The notes under the pieces: generated by a model
Database searches by the model: none
Seen by the model: the letters and a program-made list of their open reading frames with translations, nothing else
Told to the model about the DNA's origin: nothing
Position numbers and translations under genes: made by a program
DNA from: Acanthosepion esculentum
Lineage: Eukaryota; Mollusca; Cephalopoda; Sepiida; Sepiidae
NCBI GenBank assembly: GCA_964036315.1
Contig: OZ038498.1
Coordinates: 13,345,350-13,409,349, forward strand
Length of the DNA stretch: 64,000 bases
Direction of reading: 5' to 3'
Part shown: one piece after another, positions 35,763 through 48,616 of the stretch
Numbering within the stretch: position 1 is the stretch's first letter
Layout of the letters: each line of letters starts with the position of its first letter

Positions 35763-36890
35763 TAGATTGATTTTAATACAGTGATTTTTGCCTACCCAAA
35801 GATGCAACATACAAAATGAGGCATTTTTGGATGTTGAAAGGTGACAATGAAATGCTTGGTCTTTGCTGCGGACATCAGGGCTGGATGTTATGCTGCTTGA
35901 AAATTATTCACTGTTCAAAATTTGATAAGATATTCAAACCTAGTAATTCAATTTTATTTATTTGGTTGCAGACTCAAAACTTTTTCTGTTGTCACATTTT
36001 TTAAAATGTCAGGTGTGGAGTTGATAGAATGATAAGCTGAAAAATAAATAAATCTTTTTTTTTCTTAGCTTGACCTCAAATGGTGATTTGATTCAGGAGG
36101 ATTTGATCCTAAAGTGAAATATTTGCCTATTTTCCCAATAATTAATCCAAACTATGAAAATTAAACAAAAAATGGACAATTTTCTTTATTAAAAAATTGA
36201 TTTTTCCCAGACAAGCAATGATTTTTCCCAGACAAGTGGTGTTTTTATAAAGAGTAAATGACAATCAGTTAAAATAACAGAATCCCTAAGTATCATGAAA
36301 CCAGAATTTGGAATGTAAATACCAGTAGTAAAAGAATCTCATTAAAATTATTGTTGAATTAGCTAAAATAACACAAACACAGATTAATAGGTCTTCCAAA
36401 TTAATATAAGTAAAGAAAAATGTAGAAATAAACAAAAAAAAAGCAAATTTAACTAACAGACATTGGAATGTTGAATTGACATAAGAAAAGAATAATAAAA
36501 GCTATTGAATTTCAATTTTGAAATCAGAAAAAATGTTACTCTTCAGCAAAGGTTTCTGTTATAATTATCAAGAACCAATGAGAAAAATAAACTAAAAAAC
36601 TTGTGGAATTTCAAATGTTCACATTTCAAAACATGTGCCAATAGTTCTTAACTTTTGAGATAATCTGCATAGTTGTAACTGTAGGAAAAACATTTCATTT
36701 TTATTACATAGGATGTAATTCCATGTGATTAGGCAAAAAATCTAACTTTTACAACAATTGCCTTCAGGTTTAACTTATTCATATGTTAAGCAATTTCAAG
36801 AATATAATTTTTAATGAGTTTTTCATTTGAAAAATGTTTTTATGTTTCAGCATTAGATAGATGTTAAAAATATTTTATCTTTATTTATTC
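35763..36890. other. Intron DNA, nothing recognised
   Basis: AT-rich, no exon seen. Confidence 0.5.
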
Positions 36891-38135
36891 TAATTATCTG
36901 TCTATATCTCTGATATGTGCTATTATGACTACTTGCATTATTTACATTATTCAGACAGTTATCCTCATCTTCATTGCCATATTCACAACGTTTCAGCCTC
37001 TATATCTCTGAGATGAGGTATTATGATTACTTGTATTATTTACATTATTCGGACTGTTATCCTCATCTTCATTGCCATATTCACTATGTTTCAGCCTCTA
37101 TATCTCTGAGATGAGGTTTTATGATTACTTGTATTATTTACATTATTCAGACTGTTATCCTCATCTTCATTGCCATATTCACAACCTTTTGGCTTGTGTA
37201 CTCTCTGGCCTTCTTCACGTGATTGGAATTTTGAACTGAACCCTTTATTTCATCCATGGGGGTAGATTATTGTAGTTCCACATGCTATGCCTCTTCCGGA
37301 CGTCTCAGTTATTTCCCTTTTAACTCATCTATTTAAAGTTTTGGTTCACTACTGCTGTGGCCTGGTATTGAACTCACAACTCTTTGGGTCTAGTAACTAG
37401 ATTTAACCAATGTCTGTATCCTAGGCGACTTGGAGAGTTCAGTTAAAAGAGAAATAACTGAGACAGCCTGAAGAGGCATGGAACGTGGAACTAGAACAAC
37501 TGACTCCGGTGGATGAAATAAAGGGTTTGGTTTGAAATTCCAGTCACCTAAAGAAGGCTGGAGCGTACAATGGCCAAAACACTGTGACTATGGGAATGAT
37601 GATGAGGATAACAGTCTGAATAATTTAAATAATGTAAATATATTACCTGAAGAAGGCTGGAGTGTACAACGGCTGAAATGTTGTGAATATGGTATTGAAG
37701 ATGAGGATAACAGTCTGAATAATGTAAATAATGCAAGTTATTCTAATTCAGTATCTGTCTATATTTCTGAGATGAGGTATTATGTATATTATTTACATTA
37801 TTCAGACTATTGTCCTCATCTTTCTTGCTATATTTATTACAACGTTTCGGCCTTTCAGTATCTGTCTATATTTCTGAGGTGAGGTATTATGTATATTATT
37901 TACATTATTCGGACTATTGTCCTCATCTTTGTCGCCATATTTATTCCAACGTTTCGGCCTTTCAGTATCTGTCTATATTTCTGAGATGAGGTATTATGTA
38001 CACTATTTACATTATTCGGACTATTGTCCTTATCTTTGTCGCCATATTTATTCCAACGTTTCGGCCTTTCAGTATCTGTCTATATTTCTGAGATGAGGTA
38101 TTATGTACACTATTTACATTATTCGGACTATTATT
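36891..38135. mobile_element. Family B fold-back repeats, complex tandem
   Basis: 36891-37200: three forward arms spaced about 117 bp. 37200-37440: segment with the tRNA-like centre seen at 14.7 kb. 37530-37740: two reverse arms (cctgaagaaggctggagtg ... gatgaggataacagtc). 37745-38135: four more forward arms in tandem (acattattcggactattgtc, cgtttcggcctttcag). Confidence 0.75.
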
Positions 38136-38560
38136 CTAATTACTTATCAATTTTATATTCTCATAACAGTTCTTGATTGATCATTTTTTCTTCTTAAATA
38201 AAAATAAATATGGCTGATGATTATTATTTAATTCTCAGCATCGTCAAATTAGAGACATGCAGAGCACAGCTGATCATGAAAAGCATCCACAATTTATGAT
38301 TGTTGACCAAATTTTGGAATTTTTTGTCCAAAATATTTTTAAGAGAATCTTTTGTTTCATTGATTTCAAAGAAAATGAAGTAAAATTCATGAAAATAGAA
38401 ATGGAAAACTATAAACAGAAATAAATCGTGAATCTATACAAAAAAAAACAGAAAAAAAATGGCAGGAAAATTAGTGCATAGGAAGGAAAATAAAAATTAG
38501 TGCATATAACATAAAATTAGTTAAACAATGAGGTGATAACAATCTATCAAATTCTGTTCA
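38136..38560. other. Intron DNA, nothing recognised
   Basis: No repeat or exon found. Confidence 0.5.
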
Positions 38561-38820
38561 TATTTATCTATCTCTTTGAAACTGTTCTCTATCTATCTAT
38601 CTCATTCTGTTCATATTTATCTATCTATTCTAAACTGTTCTCTATCTGTCTATCTATCTATCTCATTCTGTTCATATTTGTCTATCTATTCTAAACTGTT
38701 CTCTATCTGTCTATCTATCTTTCTCATTCTGTTCATATTTGTCTATCTATTCTAAACTGTTCTCTATCTATCTATCTATTTATGTCATTCTGTTCATATT
38801 TATCTATCTATTCCAAACTG

Positions 38821-38878
<58 letters not shown>

Positions 38879-38880
38879 CA
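38561..38880. repeat. (CTAT)n and related 60-bp repeat
   Basis: Five units of ctcattctgttcatatttat..ctatctattctaaactgttctctatctatc, then a pure ctat run at about 38822-38878. Confidence 0.92.
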
Positions 38881-39334
38881 GTGTTTCCATATCTGTGTGT
38901 CTATCTGTCTATACAAATATTTGATATGTCAATAAATATTATTGTTATATTTCTGCAGCGCTAGTCAAGAGCCAAGAAATATGTGAAATGTTTTTCCTAA
39001 AATTTCAAATGTGAAATTCTGAAGATTTCTTTTTACTCATTTTTGCTTCATTTTTGAATTTGTGTAGAAAGTTGATGTCTGAAAATAATTCATATTCAGG
39101 AATAATTCATACTCGTGAGCTTCAAATGAATTTGCTCTGAGATAAGAACAAACAAAAACATGTTTAAAAGTTCATAAAAAAGAAGAATCATTTGCATTTA
39201 TAAATAATAGATTGAAATGAATCCTTTACTGTTTTTTTTTTCATTCCAATTTCAATGAAAATATTATATTTTGGTGAAGTTAATTTACATGAAGCATTTA
39301 TAAATTGCTTTGTGAATCTTATAAAATGCTTATA
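38881..39334. other. Intron DNA, nothing recognised
   Basis: No repeat or exon found. Confidence 0.5.
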
Positions 39335-39503
39335 CAGTGTAACCCGGATATAAGAGACCCGGATATAAGAGAAAACCGGATATAAGATAGCTTTTATCTG
39401 GTCCCAAATTAGAGCCTGTTTTAATAAAACAAAATAGACCAAACCCGGATATAAGAGACTTCTTCTCTGGTCCCGACAACTCGCTTATATCCGGGTTACA
39501 CTG
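39335..39503. mobile_element. pogo/Tigger-type MITE, 169 bp, TA-flanked
   Basis: Perfect ends cagtgtaacccggatataag on both strands, TA on each side. The subterminal motif acccggatataagaga is repeated three times inside, typical of transposase binding sites. CAGT termini with TA duplication fit pogo/Tigger. Confidence 0.85.
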
Positions 39504-39639
39504 TATAAATAAGAGAAATTAAGCTTAAGTCTTTAAAGTCAGTATAATTGATTTTCTAAACAAGGAAGCACTTTTCAAGTCTGACATTCCCTTTCGTTAA
39601 ATGTCCCTACAAAAACATACTTGTACTGACAGATATAGA

Positions 39640-39640
39640 T

Positions 39641-39694
<54 letters not shown>
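39640..39694. repeat. (TG)n microsatellite
   Basis: About 27 copies; a short (GA)n follows at 39836-39855. Confidence 0.95.
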
Positions 39695-39698
<4 letters not shown>

Positions 39699-39950
39699 AA
39701 TGCAACAAGGTGAAAAAAGAAGAGGGTGAAATATTACAAAATACAAAATGAAAATATAGGAAAACAAATGAAATAGATATGAAGAACCCAATATAGATAT
39801 ATAGTTAAATAGATAAAATAAAATGGCAGAAAATGAGAGAGAGAGAGAGAGAGAGATGATATGAAAATGTAAACAATTTCAAAGATTGAAAATGAATAAA
39901 ACAGAAAAGAATAAATAAATAAATAAATTAATAAGAATTATAAATCATTG

Positions 39951-40486
39951 TGCAAATTAATTGAAACAACCGCTTTAGTTTCCTCTCTTTCAACATTCTG
40001 TCAGCTGAAGTGACAGGGTGCAATTGATTTCTACTTTTTCCTTAGATTAGGTCATTTGCAGTGGCAGGCAGTAATATGAATCTATTTTCGGAGTATATGA
40101 TGAAATTTGTTTAGCCTTGAAAAATATTGCGTCATACATGATTGCCAGATTTTTATCACGCCCAGACACTATTGTCTTGACTGTCGGTTAGTTGTCCTAC
40201 AGCTATTGTCTGTGATGGACGTTACTCCAAAGAAGCATACAGGAATTGTAATGCTGCCCGAACACACTGGCAAGCTTTACCAGTGAGGAAATAAAAGTAC
40301 TATCGACTGGCCTGGAAACTCTCCGGTTGAGAATCTGTGGTCAATCTGCAAGGAACAACTTTCTAGAATGGATATACAAAGTACTAACATGTTCACTGGA
40401 TCATGTTTCATTGGGAAAATATGAAAAAGTAAATAATAACAGAATTATTCATTTTGTTTCAATTAATTTGCACAAGGGTGTAATTC
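39951..40486 (+). mobile_element. Tc1-like transposon remnant, second copy
   Basis: Ends ttgtgcaaattaattgaaac and inverse of it, as at 25073-25636, with colinear decayed interior; the ..DWPG.SP.....ENLW block is shorter here because PDLIPI is deleted. Confidence 0.75.
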
Positions 40487-40699
40487 ATGTCCATTTATGA
40501 GAGTCACTCTGAAAATGACGTCTTGTATTTTATTATGTGGAACCATGGGATCAGATGCAGTTATTAGTGGCATGGCAGTAGTGGTTGAAATTTTACACCA
40601 GTAATCCATATATTTATTGGCTTTTTGCAGATAGGAATTAAGCAGTAGTCTGGCTAAATGGTGTCTGACATGAAAGTCTATACAAAGGAGAACTGTGCC

Positions 40700-40990
40700 A
40701 TTGAATTCTTCCATGTGGAAAGAATTGCACCCATTGACGTTTATCTACACTTGCTGAATGTTTCTGGAGACCAAATAGTGGATATAAGCACGGTTAGGCT
40801 CGGGGGGGGGGAGTAATATATTTCATAAGTGAATACAATATGAATGAAAAAGTGGATTGTCTTCAATGGTAAAAATTTTATGAGTGGAGCACGCAGACTT
40901 GTTCATCACTAGTGAATATAAACAGCTTATGGTGGCGACTGAGAAAAAAAGTGTTTTGTAGTGGAAAATTTGTTCTATCCAATGCTGTAA
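40700..40990 (+). pseudogene. Decayed mariner transposase, N- and C-terminal scraps
   Basis: ERIAPIDVYLHLLNVSGDQI then VDISTVR resembles the mariner N-terminal HTH block. About 80 nt later FMSGARRLVHH and GGD.EK resemble the C-terminal FY..GI..LV.RW...GDYVEK block. The catalytic middle is missing and several stops are present. Confidence 0.5.
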
Positions 40991-41000
40991 TTGTGCTTCT

Positions 41001-41227
41001 GGTATCTGTTATAGCTTAAGTAGAAGACATTACTTCTGAAACATCCTTTGTGGGGGGGGGGTATGTGCATGTGTGTGTGTGTGTGCATGTGTGTGTGCGT
41101 GCGTGTGTGTGGCAGTAAAGAATCTAAAGAAAAGAGCCAAACAAAAAAGTGATAAAAAGAGTGTGAACCTTTAAGAGGGAGAAAGAAAAATTACAGTGAG
41201 AGAAAAAATGAAAATCTACATAGTGAA

Positions 41228-41267
<40 letters not shown>

Positions 41268-42955
41268 AAAAGACTAAAGGAAAGAGAAAGATTAAGAAAA
41301 GAAGAAACTGAGGAAAAAAGAATGAGAAAGAAAGAAAAAGAGTAAGAAATATGAGTAGAAAAGACTCAGCCAAAAAGATAAAGAAAGGAAAAGACAGAGA
41401 AAGCAAAAATGAAGACAGCTGAACCTTGCGCAGAAAACTAACTTTTATTTCCTTTAAATAACAAACCTTTTTGTTTTAGACTAAGTTGTATTGAAGATTC
41501 TGTAAAATTGAACCTCTTAATTGTCCTAGTCTCTTCCATAAAAGAGCCTCCTTGACTCATACTTTGTTCATGTATTTCCTATATAACACTGGTCAACAAA
41601 AAAATTTTGAAATGGTGTCAATACACCAAATCACATTTCAGCTAATTTGAGGTTAATTTTTCTTGCTTTGCTGCCATTTTGCTGTACATAAATGCCGCAT
41701 TTTCGTTAAAAAAGCATTTTTTCATTTGTTTTCTGTATATATGATATTGACCGATGACAATATTTCTTAAAATAAAATCGTAGAAACCCTTCAATTTATA
41801 TTTAAACCAACAGATATTGGTCTGCTTATTGAGAAATACTATTTTTGCAATAACAATCAGACCTTAAGTCTTTAAAAATAACCCGATTGAATATACCAAG
41901 ACCAACAAGTATTTTCATCAAATCATTTAATAAACTAACAGCAGAAATAAAACCTTCATGAACATAAGAACTATGGTAAAAATTTTCTCTTTCTTGTTTG
42001 TCATATTCAATGTAATTTAAGTCCCTTTTGATACTCCAGCAGTATCATGTACAATGGAATGGGTGCATTCAATTGGGATGTCTTTAGTTGGAGTTTCTTT
42101 CCAACTGTGAAAACAAAAATCTCTCAATATGTTTGGTTTCCTTCCGTACTGAAAGAATATGTTTATGAATATCAAACAGAAGATTTTAGGGTTTCATTTT
42201 TTTGATGTCACCTTAATTATCAGGTTTGAAAATTGGAAAAGTTCAGTACTTCTTTTTTTAAATTTTTGACACACAAACACTTTTTCTTATAAAAATAGTT
42301 TATTTCAGATGGCTGACATAAATTGCTCGGCCTACCTGAAAATTGATGGATTTCCATGACCTTTATTAACTAAATTTTGCGATCAGCCAAGATTGTAAAT
42401 TGATTTTTTTTTTCCAAAAAATGAGCAATTTCAGTACAGCAAAAACGGTAGCTAACCATGAAAAACTAACATCCTTTTCGGAATCAGTGCCATCAAATTA
42501 GCTAAAAAACATATTTTGTTTCTTAGCACCAAAAATCTTATATTTCCTTTATAATTTGTTGTTATTCTCACTGAAATTCTTGATTTTGAATTGAATCATA
42601 AAACATTGATGAGAACTTCATGAGTGTCATAAAACATTATCTATAAAACATTATCTATGAAACATTATCTATGAAACATTATCTATAATGCTGATGATGG
42701 TAATACAAACCAAAAGCAAAATGCTAAGCTAGGGTTGGAGAAGGAAAACAGATTTTAAAAGTGGACAGAGGAAATTATGGACATCATGTGAAGAGGGAAG
42801 AAAAGGATTGAAACGAAAGCAAAACATTTTGGGTGAAGGAAAAGCAAAGAAGGCAAGAAAGAATGAAATCTGAAGAAGAGAAGAGGAAGAAGAAAAGTGG
42901 GAAGAAGAAAGAAAGAGCCAGAATAGGAAAAAGAAAGAAGAAAAAAATTAAGAGA
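41001..42955. other. Intron DNA with purine-rich and G-run tracts
   Basis: G-runs at 40802-40811 and 41053-41061, TG repeat at about 41072-41112, (GA)n at 41230-41265 within a purine-rich 250-bp stretch, and a 15-17-bp tandem (aaacattatctat) at 42622-42690. The stretch 42780-42955 becomes purine-rich, leading into the satellite. Confidence 0.6.
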
Positions 42956-42959
42956 AATT

Positions 42960-45900
42960 AATAAAAGTAGAAATTATTAAAGAGAGAGAGAGAGAGTGAG
43001 AGAAAAAGGGTGATAAAAAATGGCAATAGAAATTACTAAAGGGGGGGAGAGTGAGAGAGAAAAAGGTGATTATCAAAGGAAGTAGAAACTATTAAAGAGG
43101 GAGGGAGAGCGAGAGAGAAAGGGTGATAGACAAAGGCAGTAGAAACTATTAAAGAGGGGGGGAGAGTGAGGGAGAAAGGGTGATAAACAAAGGCAGTAGA
43201 AACTATTTAAGAGGGAGGGAGAGTGAGGGAGAAAGGGTGATAAACAAAGGCAGTAGAAATTATTTAAGAGGGGGAGAGTGAGAGAGAAAAGGTGATAAAC
43301 AAAGGAAGTAGAAACTATTAAAGAGGGAGGGAGAGTAAGGGAGAAAGGGTGATAAACAAAGGCAGTAGAAACTATTAAAGAGGGAGGGAGAGTAAGGGTG
43401 ATAGACAAAGGCAGTAGAAACTATTAAAGAGGGAGGGAGAGTGAGGGAGAAAGGGTGATAGACAAAGGCAGTAGAAACTATTAAAGAGGGAGGGAGGGAG
43501 AGGGAGGGAGAAAGGGTGATAGACAAAGGCAGTAGAAACTATTAAAGAGGGAGGGAGAGTGAGGGAGAAAGGGTGATAAACAAAGGCAGTAGAAACTATT
43601 AAAGAGGGAGGGAGAGTGAGGGAGAAAGGGTGATAAACAAAGGCAGTAGAAACTATTAAAGAGGGAGGGAGAGTGAGGGAGAAAGGGTGATAAACAAAGG
43701 CAGTAGAAACTATTAAAGAGGGAGGGAGAGTGAGGGAGAAAGGGTGATAAACAAAGGCAGTAGAAACTATTAAAGAGGGAGGGAGAGTGAGGGAGAAAGG
43801 GTGATAAACAAAGGCAGTAGAAACTATTAAAGAGGGAGGGAGAGTAAGGGAGAAAGGGTGATAAACAAAGGCAGTAGAAACTATTAAAGAGGGAGGGAGA
43901 GTAAGGGAGAAAGGGTGATAAACAAAGGCAGTAGAAACTATTAAAGAGGGAGGGAGAGTAAGGGAGAAAGGGTGATAAACAAAGGCAGTAGAAACTATTA
44001 AAGAGGGAGGGAGAGTAAGGGAGAAAGGGTGATAAACAAAGGCAGTAGAAACTATTAAAGAGGGAGGGAGAGTGAGGGAGAAAGGGTGATAAACAAAGGC
44101 AGTAGAAACTATTAAAGAGGGAGGGAGAGTGAGGGAGAAAGGGTGATAAACAAAGGCAGTAGAAACTATTAAAGAGGGAGGGAGAGTAAGGGAGAAAGGG
44201 TGATAAACAAAGGCAGTAGAAACTATTAAAGAGGGAGGGAGAGTGAGGGAGAAAGGGTGATAAACAAAGGCAGTAGAAACTATTAAAGAGGGAGGGAGAG
44301 TGAGGGAGAAAGGGTGATAAACAAAGGCAGTAGAAACTATTAAAGAGGGAGGGAGAGTGAGGGAGAAAGGGTGATAAACAAAGGCAGTAGAAACTATTAA
44401 AGAGGGAGGGAGAGTGAGGGAGAAAGGGTGATAAACAAAGGCAGTAGAAACTATTAAAGAGGGAGGGAGAGTGAGGGAGAAAGGGTGATAAACAAAGGCA
44501 GTAGAAACTATTAAAGAGGGAGGGAGAGTGAGGGAGAAAGGGTGATAAACAAAGGCAGTAGAAACTATTAAAGAGGGAGGGAGAGTAAGGGAGAAAGGGT
44601 GATAAACAAAGGCAGTAGAAACTATTAAAGAGGGAGGGAGAGTAAGGGAGAAAGGGTGATAAACAAAGGCAGTAGAAACTATTAAAGAGGGAGGGAGAGT
44701 AAGGGAGAAAGGGTGATAAACAAAGGCAGTAGAAACTATTAAAGAGGGAGGGAGAGTAAGGGAGAAAGGGTGATAAACAAAGGCAGTAGAAACTATTAAA
44801 GAGGGAGGGAGAGTGAGGGAGAAAGGGTGATAAACAAAGGCAGTAGAAACTATTAAAGAGGGAGGGAGAGTGAGGGAGAAAGGGTGATAAACAAAGGCAG
44901 TAGAAACTATTAAAGAGGGAGGGAGAGTAAGGGAGAAAGGGTGATAAACAAAGGCAGTAGAAACTATTAAAGAGGGAGGGAGAGTGAGGGAGAAAGGGTG
45001 ATAAACAAAGGCAGTAGAAACTATTAAAGAGGGAGGGAGAGTGAGGGAGAAAGGGTGATAAACAAAGGCAGTAGAAACTATTAAAGAGGGAGGGAGAGTA
45101 AGGGAGAAAGGGTGATAAACAAAGGCAGTAGAAACTATTAAAGAGGGAGGGAGAGTGAGGGAGAAAGGGTGATAAACAAAGGCAGTAGAAACTATTAAAG
45201 AGGGAGGGAGAGTAAGGGAGAAAGGGTGATAAACAAAGGCAGTAGAAACTATTAAAGAGGGAGGGAGAGTAAGGGAGAAAGGGTGATAAACAAAGGCAGT
45301 AGAAACTATTAAAGAGGGAGGGAGAGTGAGGGAGAAAGTGTGATAAACAAAGGCAGTAGAAACTATTAAAGAGGGAGGGAGAGTAAGGGAGAAAGGGTGA
45401 TAAACAAAGGCAGTAGAAACTATTAAAGAGGGAGGGAGAGTGAGGGAGAAAGGGTGATAAACAAAGGCAGTAGAAACTATTAAAGAGGGAGGGAGAGTGA
45501 GGGAGAAAGGGTGATAAACAAAGGCAGTAGAAACTATTAAAGAGGGAGGGAGAGTAAGGGAGAAAGGGTGATAAACAAAGGCAGTAGAAACTATTAAAGA
45601 GGGAGGGAGAGTGAGGGAGAAAGGGTGATAAACAAAGGCAGTAGAAACTATTAAAGAGGGAGGGAGAGTAAGGGAGAAAGGGTGATAAACAAAGGCAGTA
45701 GAAACTATTAAAGAGGGAGGGAGAGTGAGGGAGAAAGGGTGATAAACAAAGGCAGTAGAAACTATTAAAGAGGGAGGGAGAGTGAGGGAGAAAGGGTGAT
45801 AAACAAAGGCAGTAGAAACTATTAAAGAGGGAGGGAGAGTAAGGGAGAAAGGGTGATAAACAAAGGCAGTAGAAACTATTAAAGAGGGAGGGAGAGTGAG

Positions 45901-47806
45901 GGAGAAAGGGTGATAAACAAAGGCAGTAGAAACTATTAAAGAGGGAGGGAGAGTGAGGGAGAAAGGGTGATAAACAAAGGCAGTAGAAACTATTAAAGAG
46001 GGAGGGAGAGTAAGGGAGAAAGGGTGATAAACAAAGGCAGTAGAAACTATTAAAGAGGGAGGGAGAGTGAGGGAGAAAGGGTGATAAACAAAGGCAGTAG
46101 AAACTATTAAAGAGGGAGGGAGAGTAAGGGAGAAAGGGTGATAAACAAAGGCAGTAGAAACTATTAAAGAGGGAGGGAGAGTAAGGGAGAAAGGGTGATA
46201 AACGAAGGCAGTAGAAACTATTAAAGAGGGAGGGAGAGTAAGGGAGAAAGGGTGATAAACAAAGGCAGTAGAAACTATTAAAGAGGGAGGGAGAGTAAGG
46301 GAGAAAGGGTGATAAACAAAGGCAGTAGAAACTATTAAAGAGGGAGGGAGAGTAAGGGAGAAAGGGTGATAAACAAAAGCAGTAGAAACTATTAAAGAGG
46401 GAGGGAGAGTGAGGGAGAAAGGGTGATAAACAAAGGCAGTAGAAACTATTAAAGAGGGAGGGAGAGTGAGGGAGAAAGGGTGATAAACAAAGGCAGTAGA
46501 AACTATTAAAGAGGGAGGGAGAGTAAGGGAGAAAGGGTGATAAACAAAGGCAGTAGAAACTATTAAAGAGGGAGGGAGAGGGAGGGAGAAAGGGTGATAA
46601 ACAAAGGCAGTAGAAACTATTAAAGAGGGAGGGAGAGTAAGGGAGAAAGGGTGATAAACAAAGGCAGTAGAAACTATTAAAGAGGGAGGGAGAGTGAGGG
46701 AGAAAGGGTGATAAACAAAGGCAGTAGAAACTATTAAAGAGGGCGGGAGAGTAAGGGAGAAAGGGTGATAAACAAAGGCAGTAGAAACTATTAAAGAGGG
46801 AGGGAGAGTAAGGGAGAAAGGGTGATAAACAAAGGCAGTAGAAACTATTAAAGAGGGAGGGAGAGTAAGGGAGAAAGGGTGATAAACAAAGGCAGTAGAA
46901 ACTATTAAAGAGGGAGGGAGAGTAAGGGAGAAAGGGTGATAAACAAAGGCAGTAGAAACTATTAAAGAGGGAGGGAGAGTAAGGGAAAAAGGGTGATAAA
47001 CAAAGGCAGTAGAAACTATTAAAGAGGGAGGGAGAGTGAGGGAGAAAGGGTGATAAACAAAGGCAGTAGAAACTATTAAAGAGGGAGGGAGAGTGAGGGA
47101 GAAAGGGTGATAAACAAAGGCAGTAGAAACTATTAAAGAGGGAGGGAGAGTAAGGGAGAAAGAGTGATAAACAAAGGCAGTAGAAACTATTAAAGAGGGA
47201 GGGAGAGTGAGGGAGAAAGGGTGATAAACAAAGGCAGTAGAAACTATTAAAGAGGGAGGGAGAGTAAGGGAGAAAGGGTGATAAACAAAGGCAGTAGAAA
47301 CTATTAAAGAGGGAGGGAGAGTAAGGGAGAAAGGGTGATAAACAAAGGCAGTAGAAACTATTAAAGAGGGAGGGAGAGTAAGGGAGAAAGGGTGATAAAC
47401 AAAGGCAGTAGAAACTATTAAAGAGGGAGGGAGAGTAAGGGAGAAAGGGTGATAAACAAAGGCAGTAGAAACTATTAAAGAGGGAGGGAGAGGGAGGGAG
47501 AAAGGGTGATAAACAAAGGCAGTAGAAAATATTAAAGAGGGAGGGAGAGTGAGGGAGAAAAGGTGATAGACAAAGGCAGTAGAAACTATTAAAGAGGGAG
47601 GGAGAGTAAGGGAGAAAGGGTGATAAACAAAGGCAGTAGAAAATATTAAAGAGGGCGGGAGAGTGAGGGAGAAAAGGTGATAGACAAAGGCAGTAGAAAC
47701 TATTAAAGAGGGGGGAGAGTGAGGGAGAAAGGGTGATAAACAAAGGAAGTAGAAACTATTAAAGAGGGAGGGAGAGTGAGAGAGAAAGGGTGATAAATAA
47801 AGGAAT
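42960..47806. repeat. 57-bp satellite array, about 84 copies, with higher-order repeat
   Basis: The unit is aaactattaaagagggaggg, agagtgagggagaaagggtg, ataaacaaaggcagtag. The + strand is strongly purine-rich. Units come in two main types, gtgaggg and gtaaggg, plus rare gggaggg. Copies at the left edge (42960-43330) are degenerate and of variable length; the centre is nearly homogeneous. Because 57 is 19 codons, two minus-strand frames stay open for over 1,400 codons (SLIVSTAFVYHPFSLTLPP-type repeats); this is a side effect of the period. The array lies in the intron between the 48.3 kb and 35.1 kb exons. Confidence 0.97.
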
Positions 47807-48014
47807 AATAAGACCTGAGGCAAGAAAGGAGGTTGCAAAGATAAGGAATACATGAAGGCATTTTAAAAAGGAAAGAAAGAAGAGGAGTGAAGGAAAATAA
47901 GAGTGTTGGCAGAGAGAGTGATAAAAAGAGACATGGTGGGGAGGAGGGAAAAAGCCACAGCAAATGCTAATTTAGCACTACCACCACCATTCAACTGTGC
48001 TGCATAACTATACA

Positions 48015-48016
<2 letters not shown>

Positions 48017-48056
<40 letters not shown>

Positions 48057-48080
48057 TATGTATATATGTATGTATATATA

Positions 48081-48160
<80 letters not shown>

Positions 48161-48196
48161 TATATATATATATGTATATATGTATGTGTGTGTGTG
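48017..48196. repeat. (TA)n / TATG-interrupted microsatellite
   Basis: Long ta run broken by tatgta and tacata units, ending in (TG)n. Confidence 0.95.
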
Positions 48197-48326
48197 CAGT
48201 TTTAAGGAATGAATAGCAAAGGAAGGGAGCGCAATTTTGGTAGTTCTGAGGAGGTAGCAACTGATACTAATACTGGTAATGTTTCTCTATTATGGTTGGT
48301 TAAGCTGCACAAGATGAAAAAGATAC

Positions 48327-48383
48327 CTGTTGTTGAAATGTAGCCTGGAGAAGTAGGCACAGTTGGTGAGTTAATTACTTCAT
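48327..48383 (-). CDS. PDZ-LIM gene exon 3: 19-codon Ser/Thr/Pro linker cassette
   Basis: A 57-nt exon preceded by a good polypyrimidine tract ending TTCTTCTGCAG and followed by donor ACAACAG/GTATCT. It reads (D)EVINSPTVPTSPGYISTT(G). It is symmetric phase 1-1 (2 + 54 + 1 nt), matching its neighbours. It lies about 0.5 kb upstream, in transcript order, of the 57-bp satellite array. The TSP and SP dipeptides could be proline-directed phosphorylation sites (inference). No homology is claimed. Confidence 0.72.
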
Positions 48384-48616
48384 CTGCAGAAGAAGTTAAC
48401 AAGATAAAAAAAAAGACCAATAAAAAACAAATTTAAAACAATTAACTGTCATTTTTTTTTCTTTTTAATTAAACAATAGGCATTAAAAAAAAAACCTGTA
48501 ATAAAAATTATCTGAAAATTATGTATTTTTCTATAAGCATGCATAATATATGTAAAAGTTGTTTCTATTTCATATGCGGGCAAATCTCATCTTTCTTAGT
48601 CTAAAAACATACTAGC
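48384..48616. other. Intron DNA, nothing recognised
   Basis: Polypyrimidine tract of the 48.3 kb exon acceptor lies at its left end. Confidence 0.5.

Noticed and set aside
41590..42300. Possible transposon end (actggtcaacaaaaaaatttt)
   Set aside because: No matching inverse terminus or coding remnant found nearby.
43375..47853. Open frames of 1,492 and 1,420 codons on the minus strand
   Set aside because: Both lie over the 57-bp satellite (57 = 19 codons), two frames are open at once, composition is extreme, and there is no start context or codon-level conservation. They are period artefacts inside an intron.
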